NCBI GenBank assembly: GCA_017408625.1
Contig: JAFQUG010000206.1
Span: 1 to 5,386, forward strand
DNA length: 5,386 nt
Direction of reading: 5' to 3'
From: Clostridia bacterium
Lineage (GTDB): Bacteria > Bacillota_A > Clostridia > Oscillospirales > CAG-272
This document shows positions 1-4,890 of the stretch, piece by piece. A program made the position numbers and the translations under genes. Under the pieces are notes generated by a model. The model was not told the origin of the DNA. It ran no database searches and saw only the letters and a program-made list of their open reading frames with translations. Position 1 is the stretch's first letter, and every line of letters begins with the position of its first letter.

Positions 1-19
1 CCCTGTGCCGGGCGCAGGG
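1..19. other. Hairpin-forming inverted repeat at the left window edge
   Basis: Seven bases at 1-7 (CCCTGTG) can pair with 13-19 (CGCAGGG), with one G-T wobble and a 5-base loop. It lies 34 bases beyond the stop of the minus-strand nuclease-like gene, so it could be the stem of that gene's terminator. Any T-tract would fall outside the window, so this cannot be decided here. The remaining bases up to 53 show only a 10-bp palindrome, ATGCGCGCAT, at 45-54. Confidence 0.3.
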
Positions 20-53
20 TGGAGAATGCGAGGCTGAACGGTTTATGCGCGCA

Positions 54-416
54 TTATCCCAACAAATTTTCCTTAATCACTTGATCGATATAGTCACAGA
101 TTTGGTGAAAGTTGCGATCAATTTGTCTGTTTGTCACACGGATTACCTTGAGACTGTATTTGCTCAATATTTCCGTGCGATATTCATCCTTTATGATGTT
201 TTCTTCAGAGGAATGTTGAATACCGTCCACTTCAATCACCAGCTTAGCCTTATGACAGTAAAAATCTGCAATGTAATTATCAATTGGCTTTTGTCTTTGA
301 AAGCGCACGGGATACTGAGATAAAAAGTCGTACCACAAGCGATTTTCCTGAGGCGTTGGGTTTTTGCGCATGGCTCTCGCCAATTTCACGTTGCTTTTGT
401 TATAAGGTAAAGACAT
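54..416 (-). CDS. DUF559 domain protein, Vsr-like PD-(D/E)XK nuclease fold
   Basis: A 120-residue protein that matches, by eye, the DUF559 family. This family is related to the very-short-patch-repair (Vsr) endonucleases and is often annotated as an endonuclease domain protein. Visible marks are the N-terminal stretch RKNPTPQE (18-25), then NYIADFYC (48-54, key residue D51), LVIEVDGIQH (59-68, with E62 and D64) and VIRVTN (91-96). Together these form the usual D...E-x-D core. Length is normal for a stand-alone DUF559 protein. The start at 416 is chosen because AGAGGTGA lies just before it. The open frame continues upstream to 518, but that part lies across the promoter. No methyltransferase or other restriction partner is adjacent, so the biological role is open; DNA cleavage is inferred from the fold only. 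The gene is richer in A+T than its neighbours, which hints at separate acquisition. Confidence 0.9.
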   Translation of the reverse strand: MSLPYNKSNVKLARAMRKNPTPQENRLWYDFLSQYPVRFQRQKPIDNYIADFYCHKAKLVIEVDGIQHSSEENIIKDEYRTEILSKYSLKVIRVTNRQIDRNFHQICDYIDQVIKENLLG

Positions 417-420
417 TTGC

Positions 421-428
421 TCACCTCT
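421..428 (-). promoter_or_regulatory. Ribosome binding site that sets the DUF559 gene start
   Basis: On the minus strand the sequence reads AGAGGTGA followed by GCAA and the ATG at 416. The GAGG core is 7 bases from the start codon. No comparable site precedes the far-upstream possible start at 518. Confidence 0.8.
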
Positions 429-453
429 TGTGATTTTTTTATTAATTATATAT

Positions 454-482
454 ATTATAGCAAACAAGTGATGCTTTGGCAA
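454..482 (-). promoter_or_regulatory. Sigma-A type promoter of the DUF559 gene
   Basis: Minus-strand reading gives a -35 box TTGCCA (482-477), exactly 17 bases, then a perfect -10 box TATAAT (459-454). Transcription would begin near 447, leaving a leader of about 30 bases that is A+T-rich and contains the ribosome binding site. It excludes the longer reading frame starting at 518. Confidence 0.85.
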
Positions 483-577
483 GCCAACAATCATCAAAAT
501 TAAAATCGTGAAAGCCATTTGATTGCTCGCCTTCCTTCATGCTTACCCCCACGGGGGACGCCAAATTCGTCTTTTTC

Positions 578-586
578 TGCTATAAT
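578..586 (+). promoter_or_regulatory. Extended -10 promoter of the collagen-like gene
   Basis: TGCTATAAT gives a perfect -10 hexamer (581-586) with the TGN extension that often compensates for a weak -35. No good -35 box is seen at the correct distance. An inverted repeat, CCCCC-AC-GGGGG, sits at 546-557, just above where a -35 would be. The start of transcription would be near 593, ahead of the ribosome binding site at 598-607. Confidence 0.6.
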
Positions 587-597
587 GAGAAAAAAGC

Positions 598-607
598 AAA
601 GGGAGGA
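598..607 (+). promoter_or_regulatory. Strong ribosome binding site pointing to a TTG start
   Basis: AAAGGGAGGA is followed after 7 bases by TTG at 615-617, in frame with the collagen-like protein. The alternative ATG at 585 overlaps the -10 box and has no purine-rich site before it. This decides the start in favour of TTG. Confidence 0.75.
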
Positions 608-614
608 CGGATAT

Positions 615-1469
615 TTGACCGTACAGGAAATCATTGGGCAAGTGAGCAACGTATTGTCGGGCAGGGTCGATGAGGCGGAGCTTTATGCATATTTTAACGA
701 GATCGAATTGATCATACAGACGCAGTATCTGGGCATTGCACATAAAGATGCTGTGCAGTACACAAGGGGGCATGGGGACGTTGTGCCTATCGTAACCGGA
801 ACGTATGAGCGCATGTATAGCTATTGGCTGCTCTCCAGAGGGCATTTCAAGCTGCACAATGAGTCGCAGGCGGAGCGGTTTCGCAAGCTGTTTGTGGCCG
901 AGAGCGCAGCGTTCCGCAAATGGCTGATCCGCACGCATGGGCAGGGAGATGCGCGGCGCAGCGGTCGCGGTGTGTATCTGAGTGCGTACGGCATTGCCTG
1001 CAAGCATGGCTTTTCGGGCAGCGAACAGGAATGGCTGGAGTCCTTGCACGGTAAGGATGGTGCGGATGGCGCAAACGGACGAAACGGTAAGGACGGGAAG
1101 GATGGCCTTGACGGCAAGGATGGATTGAACGGAGCGGACGGGAAAGACGGCGCAGTTGGGCCGCAAGGTGAGATTGGCCCGCAAGGCCCGCAGGGTGAGA
1201 TTGGCCCGCAAGGCCCGCAGGGCGCGCCCGGGCGTGACGGTGTGGATGGAAAAGACGGCAAGGACGGCTCGGATGCACCGGTGTATGATCTGCAATTTGA
1301 CGCAGATCATATGGTGCTTCAGCTGCTTTGCAACGGCGTGGTGATGCGCAGCTTTGATCTGATCCAGCGTGCGGACGTTGAGCTGCTTCGCGGACTGATG
1401 GACGCGGAGAGCGTTTTCGTGTTTGACAGGGAAGGGGCTTTGATCGTGCCCCGTGATACTGACAACTGA
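615..1469 (+). CDS. Collagen-like Gly-X-Y repeat protein with phage connector-like N-terminal region
   Basis: A 284-residue protein of unknown function. Residues 1-109 are helical in character and include YERMYSYWLLSRGHFKLHN (64-82) and FRKWLIRTH (100-108). To my recollection this pattern resembles small phage head-tail connector-like proteins of Firmicutes. Residues 125-145 carry YGIACKHGF and SEQEWLESL, a linker common in phage tail and baseplate proteins just before collagen-like repeats. Residues 146-220 are 25 perfect Gly-X-Y triplets, charged GKD-type at both ends and neutral GPQ/GEI-type in the middle. Residues 221-284 form a non-repetitive tail that could act as a trimerisation or capping domain (inference). 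No signal peptide, membrane segment or LPXTG anchor is seen, so surface display is not supported by the sequence. The start is TTG at 615, with the ATG at 585 (10 residues more) as the alternative. No other phage genes flank it. It is divergent from the nuclease gene and convergent with the TetR gene. Confidence 0.85.
   Translation: MTVQEIIGQVSNVLSGRVDEAELYAYFNEIELIIQTQYLGIAHKDAVQYTRGHGDVVPIVTGTYERMYSYWLLSRGHFKLHNESQAERFRKLFVAESAAFRKWLIRTHGQGDARRSGRGVYLSAYGIACKHGFSGSEQEWLESLHGKDGADGANGRNGKDGKDGLDGKDGLNGADGKDGAVGPQGEIGPQGPQGEIGPQGPQGAPGRDGVDGKDGKDGSDAPVYDLQFDADHMVLQLLCNGVVMRSFDLIQRADVELLRGLMDAESVFVFDREGALIVPRDTDN
1050..1274 (+). repeat. Collagen-like Gly-X-Y coding tract, 25 triplets
   Basis: Every third codon encodes glycine for 75 codons without a break. 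Triplets 1-11 are mostly GKD, GAD, GLD, GRN and GLN. Triplets 12-20 are GAV, GPQ, GEI and GAP. Triplets 21-25 return to GRD, GVD, GKD and GSD. The pattern predicts a trimeric collagen triple helix about 75 residues long. In bacteria such helices are stabilised by charged residues and proline rather than hydroxyproline. Confidence 0.95.
1167..1220 (+). repeat. Perfect 27-bp tandem duplication inside the collagen tract
   Basis: The 27 bases at 1167-1193 are repeated without change at 1194-1220. Each unit encodes three triplets, GEI-GPQ-GPQ. Absolute identity, including third codon positions, indicates a recent duplication and a tract whose length can change in whole-codon steps. Confidence 0.95.
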
Positions 1470-1475
1470 ATTAAA

Positions 1476-1511
1476 ACAAAAAGGGCTATCTCAATCTGCT
1501 TGAGATAGCCC
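1476..1511 (-). terminator. Rho-independent terminator of the TetR gene
   Basis: A perfect 12-bp stem (1483-1494 pairs with 1500-1511, GGGCTATCTCAA with TTGAGATAGCCC) encloses a 5-base loop. Read on the minus strand it is followed directly by TTTTTGTTTT, which makes a strong terminator for the TetR gene ending at 1518. On the plus strand the bases after the stem (GTTCGGTTATT) are a poor T-tract, so it would stop the collagen-like transcript less well. Confidence 0.9.
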
Positions 1512-1517
1512 GTTCGG

Positions 1518-2069
1518 TTATTCTTGGATTTGGGGAAAGTCCAGCTTGCCCCTGGTTGCGTCTGCGCACAGGCGCGCCATGTACTCGCGGGATTCCACCA
1601 TGCCGCCACGTGTCCACTCAATGAATACGTGGAAGAATGCGCCTGCATGGTAGCGCAACAAATACTTTTGCGCTCCTGCGCTCTCGGCCTTGCCCAAAAA
1701 GGTCAGATCCATGTTGTGAGAAATGCAATCCAGAATCAAGCCGCCAAGTCCTGCGTGCATAGCTGCATTGACCAGCGCGGAGTATTGACCCAGCGTTTCA
1801 AAAAGCGTCAGGTAGTACTGATAGGTGTCGGTATATAGATTTTGCTCCACGATCTTGGCGTGAATCCGCTCTCCCACGTCTTCCATGAATTTGCGCAGAA
1901 TATCCTCCTTGGAGGAGTAGTTTCTGTAATAGGTCATACGGGAAACCTGGGCCTTCTTCGTGATCTCGGTGATGGTAATGCTTGTATATTCGCGCTCACT
2001 CATCAGCTCGGTCAAGGCTGCAACGATCCGCTCTCTTGCTAAGCGGTTCTGATCCTTTGTTTTTCGCAT
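1518..2069 (-). CDS. TetR/AcrR family transcriptional repressor
   Basis: A 183-residue DNA-binding regulator of typical TetR length. Residues 12-60 form the N-terminal helix-turn-helix domain: RERIVAALTELM, then ITITEITKKAQVSRMTYYRNY (31-51) with the recognition-helix hallmark SRMTYYRNYSSKEDIL. The rest is a ligand-binding and dimerisation region; its end (YHAGAFFHVFIEWTRGGM, 140-157, then ES-EYMARL) resembles the TetR_C_8 type. The ligand cannot be predicted. The start at 2069 is supported by CGGAGAA upstream, whereas an upstream in-frame start at 2129 would lie upstream of the predicted transcript start. It is divergent from the acyltransferase gene. A palindrome in its own promoter suggests self-repression and possible control of the neighbour. 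Confidence 0.93.
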   Translation of the reverse strand: MRKTKDQNRLARERIVAALTELMSEREYTSITITEITKKAQVSRMTYYRNYSSKEDILRKFMEDVGERIHAKIVEQNLYTDTYQYYLTLFETLGQYSALVNAAMHAGLGGLILDCISHNMDLTFLGKAESAGAQKYLLRYHAGAFFHVFIEWTRGGMVESREYMARLCADATRGKLDFPQIQE

Positions 2070-2119
2070 TTCTTGTTCTCCGTGTTGCAATTTTTGGTTT
2101 TTTGTCACGATACCAGAAC

Positions 2120-2148
2120 AGTGTATCATATTTTACATGTAAAGTCAA
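2120..2148 (-). promoter_or_regulatory. Promoter of the TetR gene
   Basis: Minus-strand reading gives TTGACT (2148-2143), exactly 17 bases, then TACACT (2125-2120). Transcription would start near 2113, about 44 bases before the ATG. Confidence 0.75.
2132..2143. promoter_or_regulatory. Putative TetR operator, perfect 12-bp palindrome
   Basis: TTTACATGTAAA is fully self-complementary and fills most of the spacer between the -35 and -10 boxes of the TetR promoter. Bound repressor there would block RNA polymerase. Assignment to this particular repressor is inferred from position and symmetry. Confidence 0.6.
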
Positions 2149-2166
2149 GAGCAACTGCACAAAAAA

Positions 2167-2178
2167 TTACATATGTCA
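2167..2178. promoter_or_regulatory. Possible second operator, imperfect palindrome
   Basis: TTACATATGTCA has 10 of 12 symmetric positions and shares the TTACAT half with the palindrome at 2132. Its centre is 35 bp away, between the two divergent promoters and 13 bp upstream of the acyltransferase -35 box. It could extend repression to both genes, but its symmetry is weaker and its core spacing differs from the first site. Confidence 0.35.
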
Positions 2179-2191
2179 CATCAATATACGG

Positions 2192-2220
2192 TTGACAAAT
2201 TGTGCAAGATCGGGTATAAT
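2192..2220 (+). promoter_or_regulatory. Perfect consensus sigma-A promoter of the acyltransferase gene
   Basis: TTGACA (2192-2197), 17 bases, TATAAT (2215-2220): an exact match to the housekeeping consensus in both boxes and spacing. Transcription would start near 2227, about 39 bases before the ATG. Such a promoter would be very active unless repressed. Confidence 0.93.
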
Positions 2221-2265
2221 TGCAAATAGAGTATGACAAAACTATGACGAGAGAGGGAAAATATT

Positions 2266-3546
2266 ATGAGCAAAACCAAGCAGCCGCCGCGCTTTGATTT
2301 CAAGAAAAAGCCGCGCAGACCCGGCTTTCTGATGGGTGTGGCCAAGCATATCATCAGCATCCCCGATCTGAAGCACCGCCCGTACAAGCTGGATCGCCAC
2401 GGCATGGAGGAGATTGACGGCAAGCCGTATCTTTTGCTGATCAATCATGCGTCCATGGTGGATTTCAACGTCATGCTGGACGCTACGCGCGGCGCACCGC
2501 TCAACAACGTCATGACACTGGAGGGCTTCCGTGATTTCACCGAGCCGCTCATGCGTCATCTGGGCGTGCTTGGCAAGCGAAAGTACGTGCAGGATTTCCA
2601 GCTGATCAAGCACATGCGCTACTGCGTGGATACGCTCAAAACGGTATTCGTGCTGTTTCCCGAAGCAAGATACTCGATTGATGGCTGCACCTCGTATCTG
2701 ACTCCCTCGCTTGGCAGCCTTGCAAAATTTTTGCGCGTGCCCGTGGTGGTGATCCGCATCCACGGCAACTTTGTATCCTGCCCGCACTGGAACTGGATCA
2801 ATAAAAAAGGCCCGATCGAGGCTGAGATGTACCCCATCGTCACGGCAGAGGAGACTAAGACCCTGTCGGCAGAGGAGATCTATGCAAGAATCGTGGATAA
2901 CTTCCAATACGACGACTTTGCATGGCAAAAGGCAAACAATGTCATCATCGACCATCCCGAGCGTGCCAAGGGCTTGCATTCGCTGCTTTATAAGTGTGCG
3001 TGCTGCGGTACTGAGGGCAAGATGGAGTCCGCGGGCATTCATCTGTGGTGCGAGAGCTGCGGCAAGAAATGGGAGATGACCGAGCTTGGTGAGCTCAAGG
3101 CTTTGGAAGGCGAGACCGAGTATTCGCATATTCCCGATTGGTCGCGTTGGGAGCGTGCTTGCGTGCGCGAGGAGATCCGAAACGGTACGTATTATTTCGA
3201 GGACGAGGTCTTGGTGGAAACACTGCCCAATGCCAGAAAATTTTATCCGCAGGGCAAGGGAACGCTGACCCAGACGCCCGAGGGCACAAAGCTTGTTTGC
3301 GAGAGCGTGTACGGCGAGCCCTTGACAGTAGAGTGGAAGGCACTCAATCTGGACAGTCTGCACGTGGAGTTCAACTACCAAAAGAGCAGGACTGCCAAGG
3401 GCGACTGCGTGGATTTGTCCGTGCCCGAGGACAGCTACTGGTGCTACGTATCCAAGAAGGACGTGCTGGTCAAGCTTGCGTATGCGACCGAGGAGATTCA
3501 CTTCTTTGCCAAGGAAAAGGCCGAGGCCGAAAAAATTAAGAATTAA
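2266..3546 (+). CDS. PlsC-like 1-acylglycerol-3-phosphate acyltransferase with zinc ribbon and C-terminal extension
   Basis: A 426-residue protein. Residues about 25-210 form a glycerolipid acyltransferase domain. Motif I is NHASMVDF (60-67), with the catalytic H61-x4-D66. FPEARYS (131-137) corresponds to the FPEGTRS substrate-binding motif. VPVVVIRIHGN (158-168) matches the VPIVPV-type motif IV. The family transfers acyl groups to lysophosphatidic acid or related lipids at the inner face of the membrane. Residues 243-270 form a zinc ribbon with C244-x2-C247 and C262-x2-C265. Residues about 290-426 are an extension of unknown role rich in aromatic and charged residues, ending in a Lys/Glu-rich helix. 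At 426 residues it is much longer than ordinary PlsC (about 200-250). No clear transmembrane helix is seen. The start has GAGAGGG at 2251-2257 before the ATG. The actual acyl acceptor is not known; a lipid-biosynthesis role is inferred. Confidence 0.88.
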   Translation: MSKTKQPPRFDFKKKPRRPGFLMGVAKHIISIPDLKHRPYKLDRHGMEEIDGKPYLLLINHASMVDFNVMLDATRGAPLNNVMTLEGFRDFTEPLMRHLGVLGKRKYVQDFQLIKHMRYCVDTLKTVFVLFPEARYSIDGCTSYLTPSLGSLAKFLRVPVVVIRIHGNFVSCPHWNWINKKGPIEAEMYPIVTAEETKTLSAEEIYARIVDNFQYDDFAWQKANNVIIDHPERAKGLHSLLYKCACCGTEGKMESAGIHLWCESCGKKWEMTELGELKALEGETEYSHIPDWSRWERACVREEIRNGTYYFEDEVLVETLPNARKFYPQGKGTLTQTPEGTKLVCESVYGEPLTVEWKALNLDSLHVEFNYQKSRTAKGDCVDLSVPEDSYWCYVSKKDVLVKLAYATEEIHFFAKEKAEAEKIKN

Positions 3547-3561
3547 GAATGCAGAATTGAG
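3534..3561 (+). repeat. Four heptamer repeats spanning the end of the acyltransferase gene
   Basis: AATTAAG, AATTAAG, AATGCAG and AATTGAG follow one another without gaps. The first two are identical and include the codons for the last residues (IKN) and the TAA stop; the last two lie in the untranslated region. This is a short, degenerate tandem repeat. Confidence 0.7.
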
Positions 3562-3563
3562 AT

Positions 3564-3592
3564 AAAAAAACCGCTCGAAAGAGCGGTTTTTT
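3564..3592. terminator. Bidirectional terminator between convergent genes
   Basis: AAAAAAA at 3564-3570, stem CCGCTC, GAAA loop, stem GAGCGG, then TTTTTT at 3587-3592. The A-tract and T-tract mirror each other, so the hairpin has a T-tract on both strands. It serves the acyltransferase gene ending at 3546 and the DHHW gene ending at 3604. Confidence 0.93.
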
Positions 3593-3603
3593 CTTGCTTG
3601 TAT

Positions 3604-4872
3604 TCAGTTAACCAGCTTTTCCATTTCGCCTACGCGAGGAGCTGCCGAGGTGGCGGTGATGTTGTTTAAGAATATGACGTCCTTAGCGCCCGTCATGTCC
3701 ACAAAGTCTACGATGTCACCGTCAAAATAACGGTAGTCGATGACGTACACGTACTGATAATGGTCGACAAGGAAGGGAGCAAAGCAGTTGCCGAACGATT
3801 CCTTGACCAGCACCACGGCCGAGCCGTCTGTGATACCCGGATTTTCAATACTGCAATAATAGCTTTGCGTTGTGCCCGTGGGGTTGTCGCTGGTCAAAAA
3901 GCAGTTGTATTTGGAGGCAGCGGCTGCATACATCTTATCGGTATCCTTGCGCACCACACCGCCTGTGAATTTCTGACGCTGACCGTCCGCGGTGTGTACG
4001 TACAGCGTGTTGCTGCCCTGCGGCACAAATGCTTCAACCACATCGGGATTTTTTTGCAGTGCAGGGGCTTTGGTGTGGGAGTAGAGCGTGCCTAAAAATC
4101 CGCTGAATTCAAGCTTTTCGTAATAGGAAAGGGGATGCGCGCTAAGCCCCGCGTCTGCGCAGTAGGCGGTATAGGCGTAGTATGCGCCAAGCGCGGTCCA
4201 GTGGTGGTCGGTGCGGAAGTAGAGGTATTCGTCCTTGTGTGCGCCAAGGGCCGAGTAAACGTCCACGCAGGTTGCATTTTTGTGTGCAATGCCCGCGTAC
4301 ATCATGTCAATGGCTGCCTTGGGGTCGGATGCGTCGGTCTTTTGCAGCACGCGGTCATTATAGGCATATGCCAGCGGCACGACCATGGTATAAACGTTGG
4401 CCTTGCCGTCCAGCCTTTCGGCGGCCTTGTCGATCAGAGCGGAATACCGCTCGGAATTTGCCTTGTTCTGATAGTACATTTCGTAGGCGGTGTCGCCTGT
4501 GATGTAGTATCCCGCGATGGTCTCCACCTTGACGTCCTCGCCGCCCTGCTGCCCCTCTTGGTTGCCCACGTTGGAGGCACCGCTCTGGAATTGCTCCGAG
4601 GCAAAGCCCTTAAGCGAGGAGATGGCATCGTTGACCGTGATCAATGTTTCGCGAAAAGGATAGGTGTCGGCAAACCAGGTGCTGATCTGCTCTGTGTACT
4701 GTCCCGAGAAAAAGGTGGCAAAGGTAAAGGCGGGGAAATCGGTCAGGTCGCGCTTTTCGGATTCCGAGTGCTCGGGGCGCAAAAAGAAAGCAAGCCCCAG
4801 CACAAAGCCGATCACCATTACCGCGCAAAACAGCACGATCATGATTTTGTTGAATATATGCTTGTGATCCAT
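3604..4872 (-). CDS. DHHW family protein, SGNH/AlgX-like partner of the MBOAT acyltransferase
   Basis: A 422-residue membrane-anchored extracytoplasmic protein. Residues 8-31 form one hydrophobic helix after a short positive N-terminus, an uncleaved-anchor type signal. The diagnostic TDHHWT motif is at 221-226 (D222, H223, H224, W225), and VLVKESFGN at 354-362 supplies the likely nucleophile S359. Together these resemble the Asp-His and Ser positions of the AlgX/AlgJ SGNH-type acetyltransferases. Residues about 95-115 are a Gly/Gln/Ser-rich, probably disordered stretch. The likely role is to pass acetyl groups from the MBOAT protein to an extracellular glycan. The polymer acetylated is not shown here. 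The ATG has AAAGGAG 5 bases upstream, inside the 17-bp gap after the MBOAT gene, so the two are almost certainly co-transcribed. Confidence 0.9.
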   Translation of the reverse strand: MDHKHIFNKIMIVLFCAVMVIGFVLGLAFFLRPEHSESEKRDLTDFPAFTFATFFSGQYTEQISTWFADTYPFRETLITVNDAISSLKGFASEQFQSGASNVGNQEGQQGGEDVKVETIAGYYITGDTAYEMYYQNKANSERYSALIDKAAERLDGKANVYTMVVPLAYAYNDRVLQKTDASDPKAAIDMMYAGIAHKNATCVDVYSALGAHKDEYLYFRTDHHWTALGAYYAYTAYCADAGLSAHPLSYYEKLEFSGFLGTLYSHTKAPALQKNPDVVEAFVPQGSNTLYVHTADGQRQKFTGGVVRKDTDKMYAAAASKYNCFLTSDNPTGTTQSYYCSIENPGITDGSAVVLVKESFGNCFAPFLVDHYQYVYVIDYRYFDGDIVDFVDMTGAKDVIFLNNITATSAAPRVGEMEKLVN

Positions 4873-4890
4873 ATAGGCTCCTTTCTTGCG

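Noticed and set aside
417..518. N-terminal extension of the DUF559 protein containing a hydrophobic stretch
   Set aside because: This segment covers the -10 and -35 boxes and the ribosome binding site for the start at 416; the hydrophobic residues come from translating A+T-rich promoter DNA.
546..557. CCCCC-AC-GGGGG inverted repeat as a terminator or operator
   Set aside because: It lacks a following T-tract and is too short and GC-simple to assign a function; it is only mentioned in the promoter entry.
1167..1220. CRISPR-like repeat array
   Set aside because: The two units are directly adjacent with no spacers and encode in-frame collagen triplets.
543..1310. Minus-strand open frames (up to 255 codons) opposite the collagen-like gene
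   Set aside because: They are Pro/Ser/Arg-rich or Ala/Leu-rich low-complexity products created by the Gly-X-Y repeats on the other strand and lack supporting start signals.
615..1469. Active prophage or phage tail module
   Set aside because: Only a single phage-like protein is present; the neighbours are ordinary cellular genes and no integrase, capsid, terminase or attachment repeats were seen.
2070..2129. 20-residue N-terminal extension of the TetR protein
   Set aside because: The upstream start lies above the predicted transcription start, overlapping the promoter, and the extension is not part of the usual TetR N-terminus.
2242..3501. Long minus-strand open frame of 419 codons opposite the acyltransferase gene
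   Set aside because: The plus strand has clear acyltransferase and zinc-ribbon motifs, a consensus promoter and a ribosome binding site. The minus-strand product shows no recognisable domain and is a mirror of codon bias.
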